Source: Chroococcales cyanobacterium PMM_0086
GTDB taxonomy: Bacteria > Cyanobacteriota > Cyanobacteriia > Cyanobacteriales > Microcystaceae
Assembly: GCA_949127655.1 (NCBI GenBank)
Contig: CASBQB010000101.1
Location: forward strand, 1 to 43,903
DNA: 43,903 nt
Direction: 5' to 3'
Shown: positions 34,482 to 42,447 of the stretch, one piece after another
Layout: each line of letters begins with the position of its first letter
Numbering within the stretch: position 1 is the stretch's first letter
Position numbers and translations under genes: made by a program
Notes under the pieces: generated by a model
Databases searched by the model: none
Told to the model about the DNA's origin: nothing
The model's input: the letters and a program-made list of their open reading frames with translations, nothing else

Positions 34482-35738
34482 ATGAAAATACTATACCTTA
34501 ATCCTGCTGCAAATCTTGGGGGTGGAGAAAGAAGCCTTCTAGATATGATTAGGACAATTCGTCAAACAGCCCCAGAAGTAGAACTACATTTGCTTGTTAC
34601 AGATGATGGACCATTAATTGAGCAAGCAAGAGAGTTAGGTATAAAGGTAGATTTACTTCCTTTACCTAGAGAGTTAGCAGAACTTGGAGATAGTGGATTT
34701 AGCTTCAAGAAAGCTCCTCTAAAAACAATTTCTTTTTTATTGCGCTCTTTTCAATCTTTAGTTGCCCTTTGGAACTATACGCAGCAACTAAGGAACACAA
34801 TAGAATTAATTAAGCCAAATGTGATCCACTCGAACGGATTCAAAACACACCTGTTGGTTAGCTTTATTAATCCAGATATCCCCATAATTTGGCACATTCG
34901 AGATTTTGTTAGTTCACGGCAGATTGTCAGTCGTCTCTTGCAATTGGCATCTTCTAGAGTAACAATGGCAATCGCCAATTCCCAGGCAGTTAGTAGGGAT
35001 CTACAAAAAGTACTTCCTAAACGACCAGTAAAAGTGGTTTACAATGCCATCGATACCGATTATTTTTTTCCTGTAGACCGACTAGCTGCTTCTTCTGGTC
35101 AAGGAGGTGACAATGGTTTACTTCTAGATGATCTAGCAAGTTTACCTCCTGCTCCAATGGGAACTTTAAGAATTGGGTTAATAGCGACCTTTGCTCGATG
35201 GAAGGGACAGGCTGTTTTTTTAGAAGCAGCATCCCAGATTCTCAAAACACATCCTGACTTAAAACTACGTTTTTACATTGTTGGTGGAGCAATTTATCAA
35301 ACTAAAGATTCACAATTTTCTCTATCAGAATTGCAGTCTATATCTAAATCGTTAGGTATTGGCGACTTGGTCGGATTTACTGGATTTCAAGAAAATACAG
35401 CAGACATCTATAGAGCATTAGACATAGTAGTTCATGCTAGTACTCAACCAGAACCATTCGGACGTACTATTGTAGAAGCAATGGCTTGTGGTAAACCTGT
35501 GATAGTTTCCCAAGCAGGTGGTGCTGCTGAATTATTTACCCATAACTATGATGCGGTTGGTGTCCCACCCGGAGAACCTTTTGCTTTAGCTGCAGCTATT
35601 TTGGATTTACTCAACAATCCAGAAAAACGTAGAGTTATCTCAGAAAGAGCAAGGCAGACAGCTATAGATCGTTTCAATCAAGAACGTTTAGGTGAGCAAC
35701 TTATGGAAGTATACAATCAGGTCTTAGATAGCCAGTAA
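34482..35738 (+). CDS. GT4-family glycosyltransferase
   Basis: 418 residues from the ATG at 34482. An upstream TTG at 34452 would add 10 residues, but the protein family begins at KILYLNPAANLGGGERSLLD, so the ATG is preferred. The GGGERS loop and later donor-domain start TLRIGLIATFARWKGQAVFL are clear, as is STQPEPFGRTIVEAMACGK with E-x7-E and PVIVSQAGGAAEL. It lies 43 bases behind the preceding GT4 gene, likely in one transcript, and converges on the Wzc-like gene with 69 bases between the stops. Confidence 0.92.
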   Translation: MKILYLNPAANLGGGERSLLDMIRTIRQTAPEVELHLLVTDDGPLIEQARELGIKVDLLPLPRELAELGDSGFSFKKAPLKTISFLLRSFQSLVALWNYTQQLRNTIELIKPNVIHSNGFKTHLLVSFINPDIPIIWHIRDFVSSRQIVSRLLQLASSRVTMAIANSQAVSRDLQKVLPKRPVKVVYNAIDTDYFFPVDRLAASSGQGGDNGLLLDDLASLPPAPMGTLRIGLIATFARWKGQAVFLEAASQILKTHPDLKLRFYIVGGAIYQTKDSQFSLSELQSISKSLGIGDLVGFTGFQENTADIYRALDIVVHASTQPEPFGRTIVEAMACGKPVIVSQAGGAAELFTHNYDAVGVPPGEPFALAAAILDLLNNPEKRRVISERARQTAIDRFNQERLGEQLMEVYNQVLDSQ

Positions 35739-35807
35739 AATTCTAGCCGGACCCTCATCTAACGGCCAAGTTTGGCATAATAACCATCCTTACATTTTAA
35801 ACCTCAA

Positions 35808-37904
35808 CTACTTACTCTTACTTTTAGTTGAGTAGTTGTAATTGTAATAATAATATTGCCCATAAGCATTAGTGCCATTCATCACTACACCTAAAACATT
35901 TTGAGCAGCTTTCTCCAACATTTCCTTAGCCAGAGTAATACTACTGGTCTGAGAAACTCCCGGTCGCACTACAAAGACAATGCCATTGACCAGTTTGCCT
36001 AGAATGGTTGCATCTGCAGCTACTGTTAGAGGTGGCGTATCTATAATCACAAAGTCATATTTTTGCGCGACCTGTGCTACAAATATAGCCATTTGACTAG
36101 AGTTTAGCATAGCTCCCGGGTTGCTATTTGGTTTACCAGCCGTTACAATTTCTAAGTTTGGTTCAACTTCATGGACAATCTGTTCTAAATCTAGCTGATT
36201 TTGGAGAAAGTCGCTTAAACCTATTTCATTGGGAATTTGCCAGATTTTCTGTTGACTAGGACTACGCAAATCCGCATCAACTAGTAATACCCTACTACCT
36301 AAGTGGGAGATGGAGAAGGCTAAATTAGCGGCGACTGTTGATTTTCCCTCTCCTGGTACAGCACTTGACACCACAACTACTTTGATTGATTGTTCTGAAT
36401 TAAAAACTCTTAAATTAGTTTCCATCATCCGAAAAGCTTCACTGATCGGAGAATCAGGTTGGTTTTTAACTATTACTTCTGGGATCACACTTTCACTGGG
36501 AAAAGGTGGAATATAGCCCAATAAATTATAGCCTAATAAGGCTTGGGCAGATTCAGGAGTTTTAATAGTATTGTCTAATCGTTCTAAAATGAAGGCAGTT
36601 CCTGCAGCCAAGACAAGACCACCAAATATTCCCTGGATTAAAGTAATATTACGACGGTTCTTAAGTGATTCATCGGGAATTGAGGCAGGTGCAATAATCC
36701 TAGCATCGCTTATTTGCAAGTTTTCTGCAACTTGAAGTTCCTGATACCTCGCTAAAAGGCTTTGATAACTCGTTCCGGTCGCTGTTATTTCCCTGTCTAT
36801 TTGACGCTGCTGCAATTCAAGTTTTGGCAGTGCATTAGCTCTTTCTTTGTAGAATTGAATAGCTTCCTTTAAAGATTTCAGTCTTAACTGTAAACTAAAT
36901 AGTTCTGCTTGAGAGTTAGCATATTTACCTAGTAGTTGTTCTTGTAGGCCTCCATCTTTAAGCTGGACAATTTCTTCAGGTTTCGTCTTTTGATTCAAAC
37001 GCCCCGCTTGACCGACAAAACTTTGTTTTACTCTTTGTTTCAATTCTTGTTTAAGAATTGCCTCTTCTCCCTTAAGATCAATGATCCTTGGATGTTCGTC
37101 GGTTAATTGCAGACCTAAAATCCTAATCTTTTCTTGGACCTCTTGTAACTTGGCCAGAGCCGATTTTATGGCTGGAGATTCACTAACAAAGTTCGACATT
37201 GTAGCATCAAATGAAGTCACACCAAACAGTTTCTGAATCGATTGTATCCGTCCTTTAAAGGAAGATAGCTCAGATCTTGTTTGGTCGGCTTCTTTTTGTA
37301 GAGAATTGATAATTTCCACTATGGACGTTGATTCAGCTTTAAGATCTAAAGCTCCATTTTCTTGTTTAAAATATTGCAGTTTACGCTCAGCCTTTTGTAG
37401 TTCTGCTTTGGTCGGTGGTAACTGTTGGGCAATAAACTCCCTAGCAGACTTGGTTTGAGCACGGTTGGCCTTAATATCATTTTGTATATAAGTCTTCATT
37501 AGGGTGTTAACAATCGAGGCAGCTTCTTCAGGATCTGGACTTGTATAATATATTTCCAGGATGTCTGTACCTTCGAGGATTTTTACGTTCAGTCCTGTTA
37601 AAAGGTTTTTAGGTTTAATATTGAGGTTAAGGGCATTTATCGTGTTTTCAACTAAGGGCAGAGACCGCAAAATAGCTGCTTCTGTTTCTATACGTTTATC
37701 ATTGCCTCCAATCTCCTTGGAAGCTTCCACTCCTGTTAAAGAGGATGCAGAATTCTTTTTCAATGACATTTGTCCAGTTGCTTGATAGAGGGGGGTTTCA
37801 GTTATCATTTTAACTATACTCAATGCTAAAACGGCTAGAAAAACTACAGAGCAAGGTAGCCAGCGTCGCTTGAGTATAGACAAGTATTGTAAATATTCTT
37901 CCAT
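35808..37904 (-). CDS. Polysaccharide co-polymerase/BY-kinase (Wzc-like)
   Basis: 698-residue inner-membrane chain-length regulator and tyrosine autokinase. The N-terminal Wzz domain (about 1-100) includes a transmembrane helix at residues 15-32. A long periplasmic coiled-coil region follows (about 150-400), with a GNVR-like end (LPKLELQQRQIDREITATGT, then SLLARYQELQVAENL) and a second helix near 430. The cytoplasmic kinase has Walker A VPGEGKST (about 516-523), Walker A-prime LLVDADLRSP (about 538-547) and Walker B FVIIDTPP (about 616-623). The C-terminus ends in a Tyr cluster (YGQYYYYNYNYS) for autophosphorylation. Together these match Wzc-type proteins. The phosphatase partner Wzb is not visible in this window. 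Confidence 0.92.
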   Translation of the reverse strand: MEEYLQYLSILKRRWLPCSVVFLAVLALSIVKMITETPLYQATGQMSLKKNSASSLTGVEASKEIGGNDKRIETEAAILRSLPLVENTINALNLNIKPKNLLTGLNVKILEGTDILEIYYTSPDPEEAASIVNTLMKTYIQNDIKANRAQTKSAREFIAQQLPPTKAELQKAERKLQYFKQENGALDLKAESTSIVEIINSLQKEADQTRSELSSFKGRIQSIQKLFGVTSFDATMSNFVSESPAIKSALAKLQEVQEKIRILGLQLTDEHPRIIDLKGEEAILKQELKQRVKQSFVGQAGRLNQKTKPEEIVQLKDGGLQEQLLGKYANSQAELFSLQLRLKSLKEAIQFYKERANALPKLELQQRQIDREITATGTSYQSLLARYQELQVAENLQISDARIIAPASIPDESLKNRRNITLIQGIFGGLVLAAGTAFILERLDNTIKTPESAQALLGYNLLGYIPPFPSESVIPEVIVKNQPDSPISEAFRMMETNLRVFNSEQSIKVVVVSSAVPGEGKSTVAANLAFSISHLGSRVLLVDADLRSPSQQKIWQIPNEIGLSDFLQNQLDLEQIVHEVEPNLEIVTAGKPNSNPGAMLNSSQMAIFVAQVAQKYDFVIIDTPPLTVAADATILGKLVNGIVFVVRPGVSQTSSITLAKEMLEKAAQNVLGVVMNGTNAYGQYYYYNYNYSTKSKSK

Positions 37905-38244
37905 CTTCTTTTCTAAGTAGTTCCTTGAAGTCTAGCTGAGCCAAAACTGTTTTTTACGGATTTGCACACAAAGATAGCTTTTCTTATCGACGTTATTCAG
38001 TTTTAACATGATAATCGCTTAATTTCATCTTAAAAACCGCCCGGATGCACTCACTAAAGTTGTGTCTACTATCAAGTGTCCTATCATATCATAAGTAAGG
38101 AAGTTTTATAGTTACCTTCGATCAACGACGAGCTAAAGATGAAGTCATACTAGCTTAAATTGGGGCAAGGGGTCGTAAAGGAATGTACAAAATTATTGCA
38201 GTATTTTACAACTTATCAGAGAGACTGAAGGCTCTTAAAATGGC
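37905..38244. other. 340-base intergenic region between wzc-like gene and egtD
   Basis: No gene recognised. It must contain the promoter of the wzc-like gene (minus strand). A plus-strand frame TFDQRRAKDEVILA is stopped by TAA and resumes as IGARGRKGMYKIIAVFYNLS, running into the egtD 3' region. It looks like a decayed coding fragment, but I cannot name a family, so it remains a note. Confidence 0.4.
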
Positions 38245-39291
38245 TCAATCTTGTGGTGCTTTAAAAGTATTATTAAGCATTGGGTCAGATTGATTAGTTG
38301 CTTGCGTCAATAATAAGGCAAACCATTGGTCATTATCTGTCCAGACAGTATGAGATTTTAATCCCTGTTTTTGTAAATAGTCTTGTAGATATTGAAGAGA
38401 AAATTTGCGAGAGATTTCTGTCTGAATGGTTTCACCTGCAGCTAAAGTAATAGTTAGATCGAGTTTTTCCAATCTTACCTCTTGTTGCCCAAGAGAAACT
38501 AGGTGCATTTCAATCTGAGACTGTTCTGGGTTGAAAAAAGCTTGATGCTTAAAATTAGTTAGATTAAAGTTTCCCGCAAAGCGCCAATTAAGATGTTGCA
38601 GAATATTCAAATTAAAAGCGGCTGTAATCCCTTGTGCATCGTTGTAAGCAGCTTCTAGAATAGGCATAGGTTTCTGCAAGTCCACTCCTAAGAGAAAGTA
38701 ATCACCTGGTTTAAGAACAGTCATCACTTGATTAAAGAAATAATCACACTCTTTTGGGTCAAAGTTACCTAAAGTACTGCCCAAGAAACAGACTAGACGA
38801 CTATCTAGGTTATTATCCGGTAGATTTTTTAAGGCTAAATAGTAATTACCGACTAAACCATGTACTTCTAAAAATGGATAGTTTAATAATAAACTTTGAG
38901 CGCTTTCAGTTAAAATATTTGTACTTACATCAACAGGAACATAAGCAAGAGAGTATCCTGCCTTCTGGTAAGCCTCAATAATGAGACGAGTTTTGGTTGA
39001 ACTACCACTACCTAGTTCAATTAATTGACAGTTCCCTGTAATTTGAGCTAATTTAGGAGCAGAGGTCTGTAAAATACTGGTTTCAGTGCGGGTAGGATAA
39101 TACTCAGGTAGTCCACAAATCTCCTCAAAAAGTTGAGATCCCAGACGGTCATAGAGATAGTGAGGAGGTATCGTCTTTTGTTGAAGGGTTAATCCCTGAA
39201 TAACATCTTGTCCCTGGTCAATTGGGGCTACTTTTGAGGGATCAACAAGATAATCAATTATCGGTTGTCTGATTGAGGAAATAGGGGCCAT
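38245..39291 (-). CDS. egtD: L-histidine N-alpha-methyltransferase (EgtD-like)
   Basis: 348-residue enzyme that trimethylates histidine to hercynine, first step of ergothioneine synthesis, an antioxidant thiol. Evidence: the N-terminal TIPPHYLYDRLGSQLFEEIC, the SAM loop CQLIELGSGSSTKTRLII near residues 84-101, YVPVDVSTNIL, CFLGSTLGNFDP and the conserved LLGVDLQKPMPILEAAYNDA. Substrate-binding Tyr and Asn residues lie in the YNDAQGITAAFNLNIL stretch. The gene stands alone: no egtB sulfoxide synthase is seen in the window. It is divergent from the STAS gene across about 90 bases. Confidence 0.92.
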   Translation of the reverse strand: MAPISSIRQPIIDYLVDPSKVAPIDQGQDVIQGLTLQQKTIPPHYLYDRLGSQLFEEICGLPEYYPTRTETSILQTSAPKLAQITGNCQLIELGSGSSTKTRLIIEAYQKAGYSLAYVPVDVSTNILTESAQSLLLNYPFLEVHGLVGNYYLALKNLPDNNLDSRLVCFLGSTLGNFDPKECDYFFNQVMTVLKPGDYFLLGVDLQKPMPILEAAYNDAQGITAAFNLNILQHLNWRFAGNFNLTNFKHQAFFNPEQSQIEMHLVSLGQQEVRLEKLDLTITLAAGETIQTEISRKFSLQYLQDYLQKQGLKSHTVWTDNDQWFALLLTQATNQSDPMLNNTFKAPQD

Positions 39292-39332
39292 TTTTGGTTA
39301 TTTTAGGTTATCTCAGTAGACTATAACAAACT

Positions 39333-39343
39333 TATAATATAAT
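39333..39343 (+). promoter_or_regulatory. Candidate -10 of the STAS gene
   Basis: Two overlapping TATAAT hexamers (39333-39338 and 39338-39343) lie 40-50 bases before the ATG at 39383, in the spacer divergent from egtD. No clear -35. Candidate only. Confidence 0.35.
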
Positions 39344-39382
39344 GCTCATACTGAAGTTAATTTTTTAAAATCACTTTTTGTT

Positions 39383-39712
39383 ATGCAATCTTATATAAAA
39401 GTTGTCAAACCTTTCGGGATTTTGGATGGAACACAGGCTAATGAATTTCGCCAAGAGGTTGCTCTTTTACTTGAGAGTAATCACAAAGTTATTTTAATTG
39501 ATTTTAGAGAAGTAACTTTTATGGATAGTTCTGGACTTGGAGCTTTAGTTCTCTGCTTAAAAACAGTGCGTTCAGCAGGTGGAAAAATCTTTATTTGTTC
39601 TGTAAATGATCAGATTAGAATGTTACTTGAACTAACTAGTATGGATAGGGTTTTTGAAATATTTTCTTCTAGGGAAGAACTAGAACAAAAAATCATGAGT
39701 GAGTCTATTTAA
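39383..39712 (+). CDS. STAS-domain anti-sigma factor antagonist-like protein
   Basis: 109 residues forming a single STAS domain. VVKPFGILDGTQANEFRQEV starts the fold and the phospho-acceptor loop FMDSSGLGALVLCLK has Ser49/Ser50, the site that partner kinases phosphorylate in SpoIIAA-type antagonists. No partner kinase or phosphatase is adjacent. It may act in partner switching or as a light/stress regulator. It is convergent with the coiled-coil gene, and their stop codons overlap (39709-39712). Confidence 0.88.
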   Translation: MQSYIKVVKPFGILDGTQANEFRQEVALLLESNHKVILIDFREVTFMDSSGLGALVLCLKTVRSAGGKIFICSVNDQIRMLLELTSMDRVFEIFSSREELEQKIMSESI

Positions 39713-40176
39713 GCTTCCCCAATTAAAAAAGAAGGCAAGTCAATACTTTTATAAGGTTTACTATTACTAGTAAGGTGTGGATTAAGATTATTATTCAGTG
39801 CTGCTTTATACTGTAACGTAGAACGTTGTTGTCTATAGAGACGATTTTCTAATTCTTTAAGCTGTTTTTGCATGATTACTAGTTCTTGGTTTTTACTTTG
39901 ATGAATTTCTTCTAGTTGGGTGATTCTATTTTGACTAGCTGTTAATTGTTCTGTCAAAATAATAATTTTTTCTCGTTGTTCTTGAAGAAGATCATTACTC
40001 TCTACATACTCCTTTTGCGCCAGTGTCTCTTCTAAATAAACGGTTGCTTTGACTAGTTCTTGGTTTTGTTGACGCAGTTGATTAGCTATCATAAACCAAT
40101 CTGTTTCTAAGAGATCTTGTTCGGAAGATAACTCTGAAGCTTCCCAATTAGGTCTAGACTGTTCTGATTGACTCAT
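39709..40176 (-). CDS. Coiled-coil protein of unknown function
   Basis: 155 residues if started at the ATG at 40176 (MSQSEQSRPNWEASE). An upstream ATG at 40248 would add 24 residues and overlap csaB, but the extension (LVLFKYLILKIM) looks unlike the rest, so I prefer the later start. Residues about 30-120 form a long heptad-like coiled coil (LRQQNQELVKATVYLEETLA, ILTEQLTASQNRITQLEEI), with a short tail LPSFLIGEA. There is no signal peptide. It follows csaB and probably shares its transcript. No function is assigned. Confidence 0.65.
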   Translation of the reverse strand: MSQSEQSRPNWEASELSSEQDLLETDWFMIANQLRQQNQELVKATVYLEETLAQKEYVESNDLLQEQREKIIILTEQLTASQNRITQLEEIHQSKNQELVIMQKQLKELENRLYRQQRSTLQYKAALNNNLNPHLTSNSKPYKSIDLPSFLIGEA

Positions 40177-40238
40177 AATCTTTAAAATTAGATACTTAAA
40201 CAAAACAAGACTATCTCTATAATTTAAAAGTTTCTTAC

Positions 40239-41276
40239 CTACTGACAAATTTTTAAAAGTAGTTCACGGTGTAGGAGAGACCTATCTAAAAAGGACTGTC
40301 TTTGTACTATGCTCAAGGCTTCTTGATTAGCATAGTGTTGCAACCAAACTGTACTTATTTCCTGAGAAGACTGAGGCATTTCTGGCAGTTTCCAACCCGG
40401 AATGTTCGCTTGCTGCATCAGTTGATCTACTTTGGGATCATAGCTTAGAGCAAAGCAGCGAGAGCCTTCAGCAGCAGCCATAATCAAACTATGGTAACGC
40501 ATCCCAATGACCATTTCTACCCCCCTAAAGAGTCCCTTGAGTAAGCTAGGATCATCTAGTTGAATGATTTGATAAGGAACAGTCAGTTGATTAGCTAGGC
40601 TTTGAGCGATAATTAAGTCTTGTGAAGCTTGAAAGGGAACTAAAAGGAGAGAAGTTTCACTGGCTTTAGTAAAGGAATTCAAAGCACCTGCTATCTGTGT
40701 GAGGCGTTCTGGGGTTAGATCTTGATGTGGACGTAAATTAACAGCTACTCTAGGTGCTTTTAAATTAGAGAGGTTCTGGACTGGGTTACTTTGCAGGGAC
40801 CAAACTGGATCAGGTGCGGTGAGAGAAGATATTTCCCAGTTTGCTAAAAGTTCTGCAGAACCTGCATCTCTGACACTGATCCCTGAACAGTTTTTGAGAA
40901 CTTGTTGGGTTATCTGACGGGTTAGAGGGTTATTTAGAGGACCTATTCCTTGGGCCCAAGCAATGGTAGAGAGTCCTAATTGCTGACTAAGAGCCATTAG
41001 TCCGGCATAATAGAAAGGACTAGCAAGACTGGTGACATCCTGCATTAAACTTCCTCCCCCCCAAATGAACACTTGTGCTCCTTTTAAAGCCCGGAGAATG
41101 TCTTGAGGAGAACGACTATGATAACTTTCTACCTGATAACGGTTACTTGTCTGTTTAGGGTTCCCAGATAGAACTATAGGCGTTACTTGTGGTGGTAACA
41201 TTTGCAACAAGGACATTAAGAGGGCTTCATCCCCTCCATTTCCCCTTCCATAATAGCCACAGATAACCGCTCTCAT
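40239..41276 (-). CDS. csaB: Polysaccharide pyruvyl transferase CsaB
   Basis: 345-residue enzyme of the polysaccharide pyruvyltransferase family. It transfers pyruvate from phosphoenolpyruvate to a peptidoglycan-linked polysaccharide, creating the ligand for SLH domains. In cyanobacteria this anchors SLH-containing outer-membrane porins to the cell wall. Evidence: the N-terminal MRAVICGYYGRGNGGDEALL, VFIWGGGSLMQDVTSLASPF, IAWAQGIGPLNNPLTRQITQ, and VIGMRYHSLIMAAAEGSRCF with CFALSYDPKVDQLM. It lies four bases behind the third TerD gene, so it is the tail of a TerD operon. Complete, no odd residues seen. Confidence 0.93.
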   Translation of the reverse strand: MRAVICGYYGRGNGGDEALLMSLLQMLPPQVTPIVLSGNPKQTSNRYQVESYHSRSPQDILRALKGAQVFIWGGGSLMQDVTSLASPFYYAGLMALSQQLGLSTIAWAQGIGPLNNPLTRQITQQVLKNCSGISVRDAGSAELLANWEISSLTAPDPVWSLQSNPVQNLSNLKAPRVAVNLRPHQDLTPERLTQIAGALNSFTKASETSLLLVPFQASQDLIIAQSLANQLTVPYQIIQLDDPSLLKGLFRGVEMVIGMRYHSLIMAAAEGSRCFALSYDPKVDQLMQQANIPGWKLPEMPQSSQEISTVWLQHYANQEALSIVQRQSFLDRSLLHRELLLKICQ

Positions 41277-41280
41277 TCCC

Positions 41281-41847
41281 TTAAAGATACCGATTGACTA
41301 AATCTTTCAAGCTAGAGTTATAACCATTTCCCACTGCATGAAACCGCCATTCGTTATCTTTTTTATAGAGCCTTCCAAATTCCACACAGGTTTCACTAGA
41401 AAAAGCTTCTTTTAGTTCATACTTGAGTATTTCTTGTCTGGTTAACTTGTTATAAATTCTCACAAAAGAGTTTTGTACCATACCAAAGTTCTGTTTTCTT
41501 TTATCTGCATCATAGATATTCACAACTATTAACAATTCAGCAATAGCAGTATCTAGAAGATGTAAATTAATTTCAACAGTTTCATCATCGCCTTCGCCTT
41601 TTCCTGTCAAATTATCTCCCTGATGTTGAATGAACCCGTCTGGTGATTTTAAATTGCCATAGTAGATGATGTGTTTGGGGCTAAGAATTTTACCGTTACT
41701 TCCTAGTAATAATATAGAACTATCTAAATCAAAAGAATTTGAGCCTCTTGTACTTGTATCCCATCCCAAACCGATGCAAGCTTCCTTTAAAGAAGGTGCT
41801 TCTTTTGTTAGATTGATCCTTTCTCCTTTACTGAGATTAATTGCCAT
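41281..41847 (-). CDS. TerD family protein, third copy of the tandem
   Basis: 188 residues of the TerD/TerZ calcium-binding family, linked to tellurite resistance and general stress responses in bacteria. The GIGLGWD-type core (ACIGLGWDTSTRG), the acidic FDLDSSILLLG, and GDNLTGKGEGDDETVEINL are preserved, so calcium binding is plausible. The C-terminus FGRLYKKDNEWRFHAVGNGY matches its two neighbours. It lies 16 bases behind copy two, and csaB begins four bases after it, giving a clear polycistron. Confidence 0.92.
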   Translation of the reverse strand: MAINLSKGERINLTKEAPSLKEACIGLGWDTSTRGSNSFDLDSSILLLGSNGKILSPKHIIYYGNLKSPDGFIQHQGDNLTGKGEGDDETVEINLHLLDTAIAELLIVVNIYDADKRKQNFGMVQNSFVRIYNKLTRQEILKYELKEAFSSETCVEFGRLYKKDNEWRFHAVGNGYNSSLKDLVNRYL

Positions 41848-41863
41848 ATTTTGCTATTCCTGT

Positions 41864-42433
41864 TTAAATATATTGATCAACAAACCCTTGTAGTCCTGAA
41901 TTGTAGCCATTCCCAACTGCTTGAAATCTCCATTGATTGTCTTTTAGATATAGTCTCCCGAATTCAACTGCTGTTTCCTTGAAAAAGGTTTCTTCTAACT
42001 TATATTTAGTAACTTCTTGCGTTGTTTGTTCGTTATAAATTCTGATGTAAGCATTGCTAACTTCTTTAAAATTTTGCTCTCTTTTTTTAGCTTTATGAAT
42101 TGTCACAATGAAGACTAACTCCTGCAGAGAATAATCAACTTTATTCAAGTTAATTCTCACAGTTTTCTGATCACCATCAATCTGCCCAATTATGCTATCT
42201 CCTGAGTAGATTGTTGAACCATCTGGAGATTGAAGATTTTCCGAGAAGACCAAATGCTTGGCACTGGGAATTTTGCCCTTAGATCCTAGTATAAACACAT
42301 AGAGATCAAGTTTAAAATCTGAGGCTACATTTTTTTTATTGAGATCCCATCCCAGACCAATACCAAGCTGTTTTGAACCGGGCGATTCCTTAGTAAGGTT
42401 TATGCGTTCTCCTTTATTCAGGTTAATTGTCAT
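41864..42433 (-). CDS. TerD family protein, second (degenerate Ca-site) copy
   Basis: 189 residues, same length and framework as its neighbours (IGLGWDLNKK, FGRLYLKDNQWRFQAVGNGY). It differs at the two acidic loops that bind calcium in TerD proteins. Copy one has FDLDAS at 40-45 and EGDGDDE at 84-90. This copy has FKLDLY and QIDGDQK, so D41, E84, D89 and E90 are replaced by K, Q, Q and K. It still keeps the fold signatures. A structural or partner role for a heteromeric TerD assembly is conceivable (inference). Spacing of 14-16 bases on both sides places it inside the operon. Confidence 0.9.
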   Translation of the reverse strand: MTINLNKGERINLTKESPGSKQLGIGLGWDLNKKNVASDFKLDLYVFILGSKGKIPSAKHLVFSENLQSPDGSTIYSGDSIIGQIDGDQKTVRINLNKVDYSLQELVFIVTIHKAKKREQNFKEVSNAYIRIYNEQTTQEVTKYKLEETFFKETAVEFGRLYLKDNQWRFQAVGNGYNSGLQGFVDQYI

Positions 42434-42447
42434 ATTTTGCTAATCCT

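Noticed and set aside
16351-37904. Transposase or IS element behind the island rearrangements
   Set aside because: I found no transposase motif, terminal inverted repeat pair or target-site duplication; the duplications and deletions can be explained by recombination alone.
40177-40248. Upstream ATG start for the coiled-coil gene
   Set aside because: It overlaps csaB and adds a hydrophobic extension unlike the polar protein that follows; the ATG at 40176 gives a natural soluble start.
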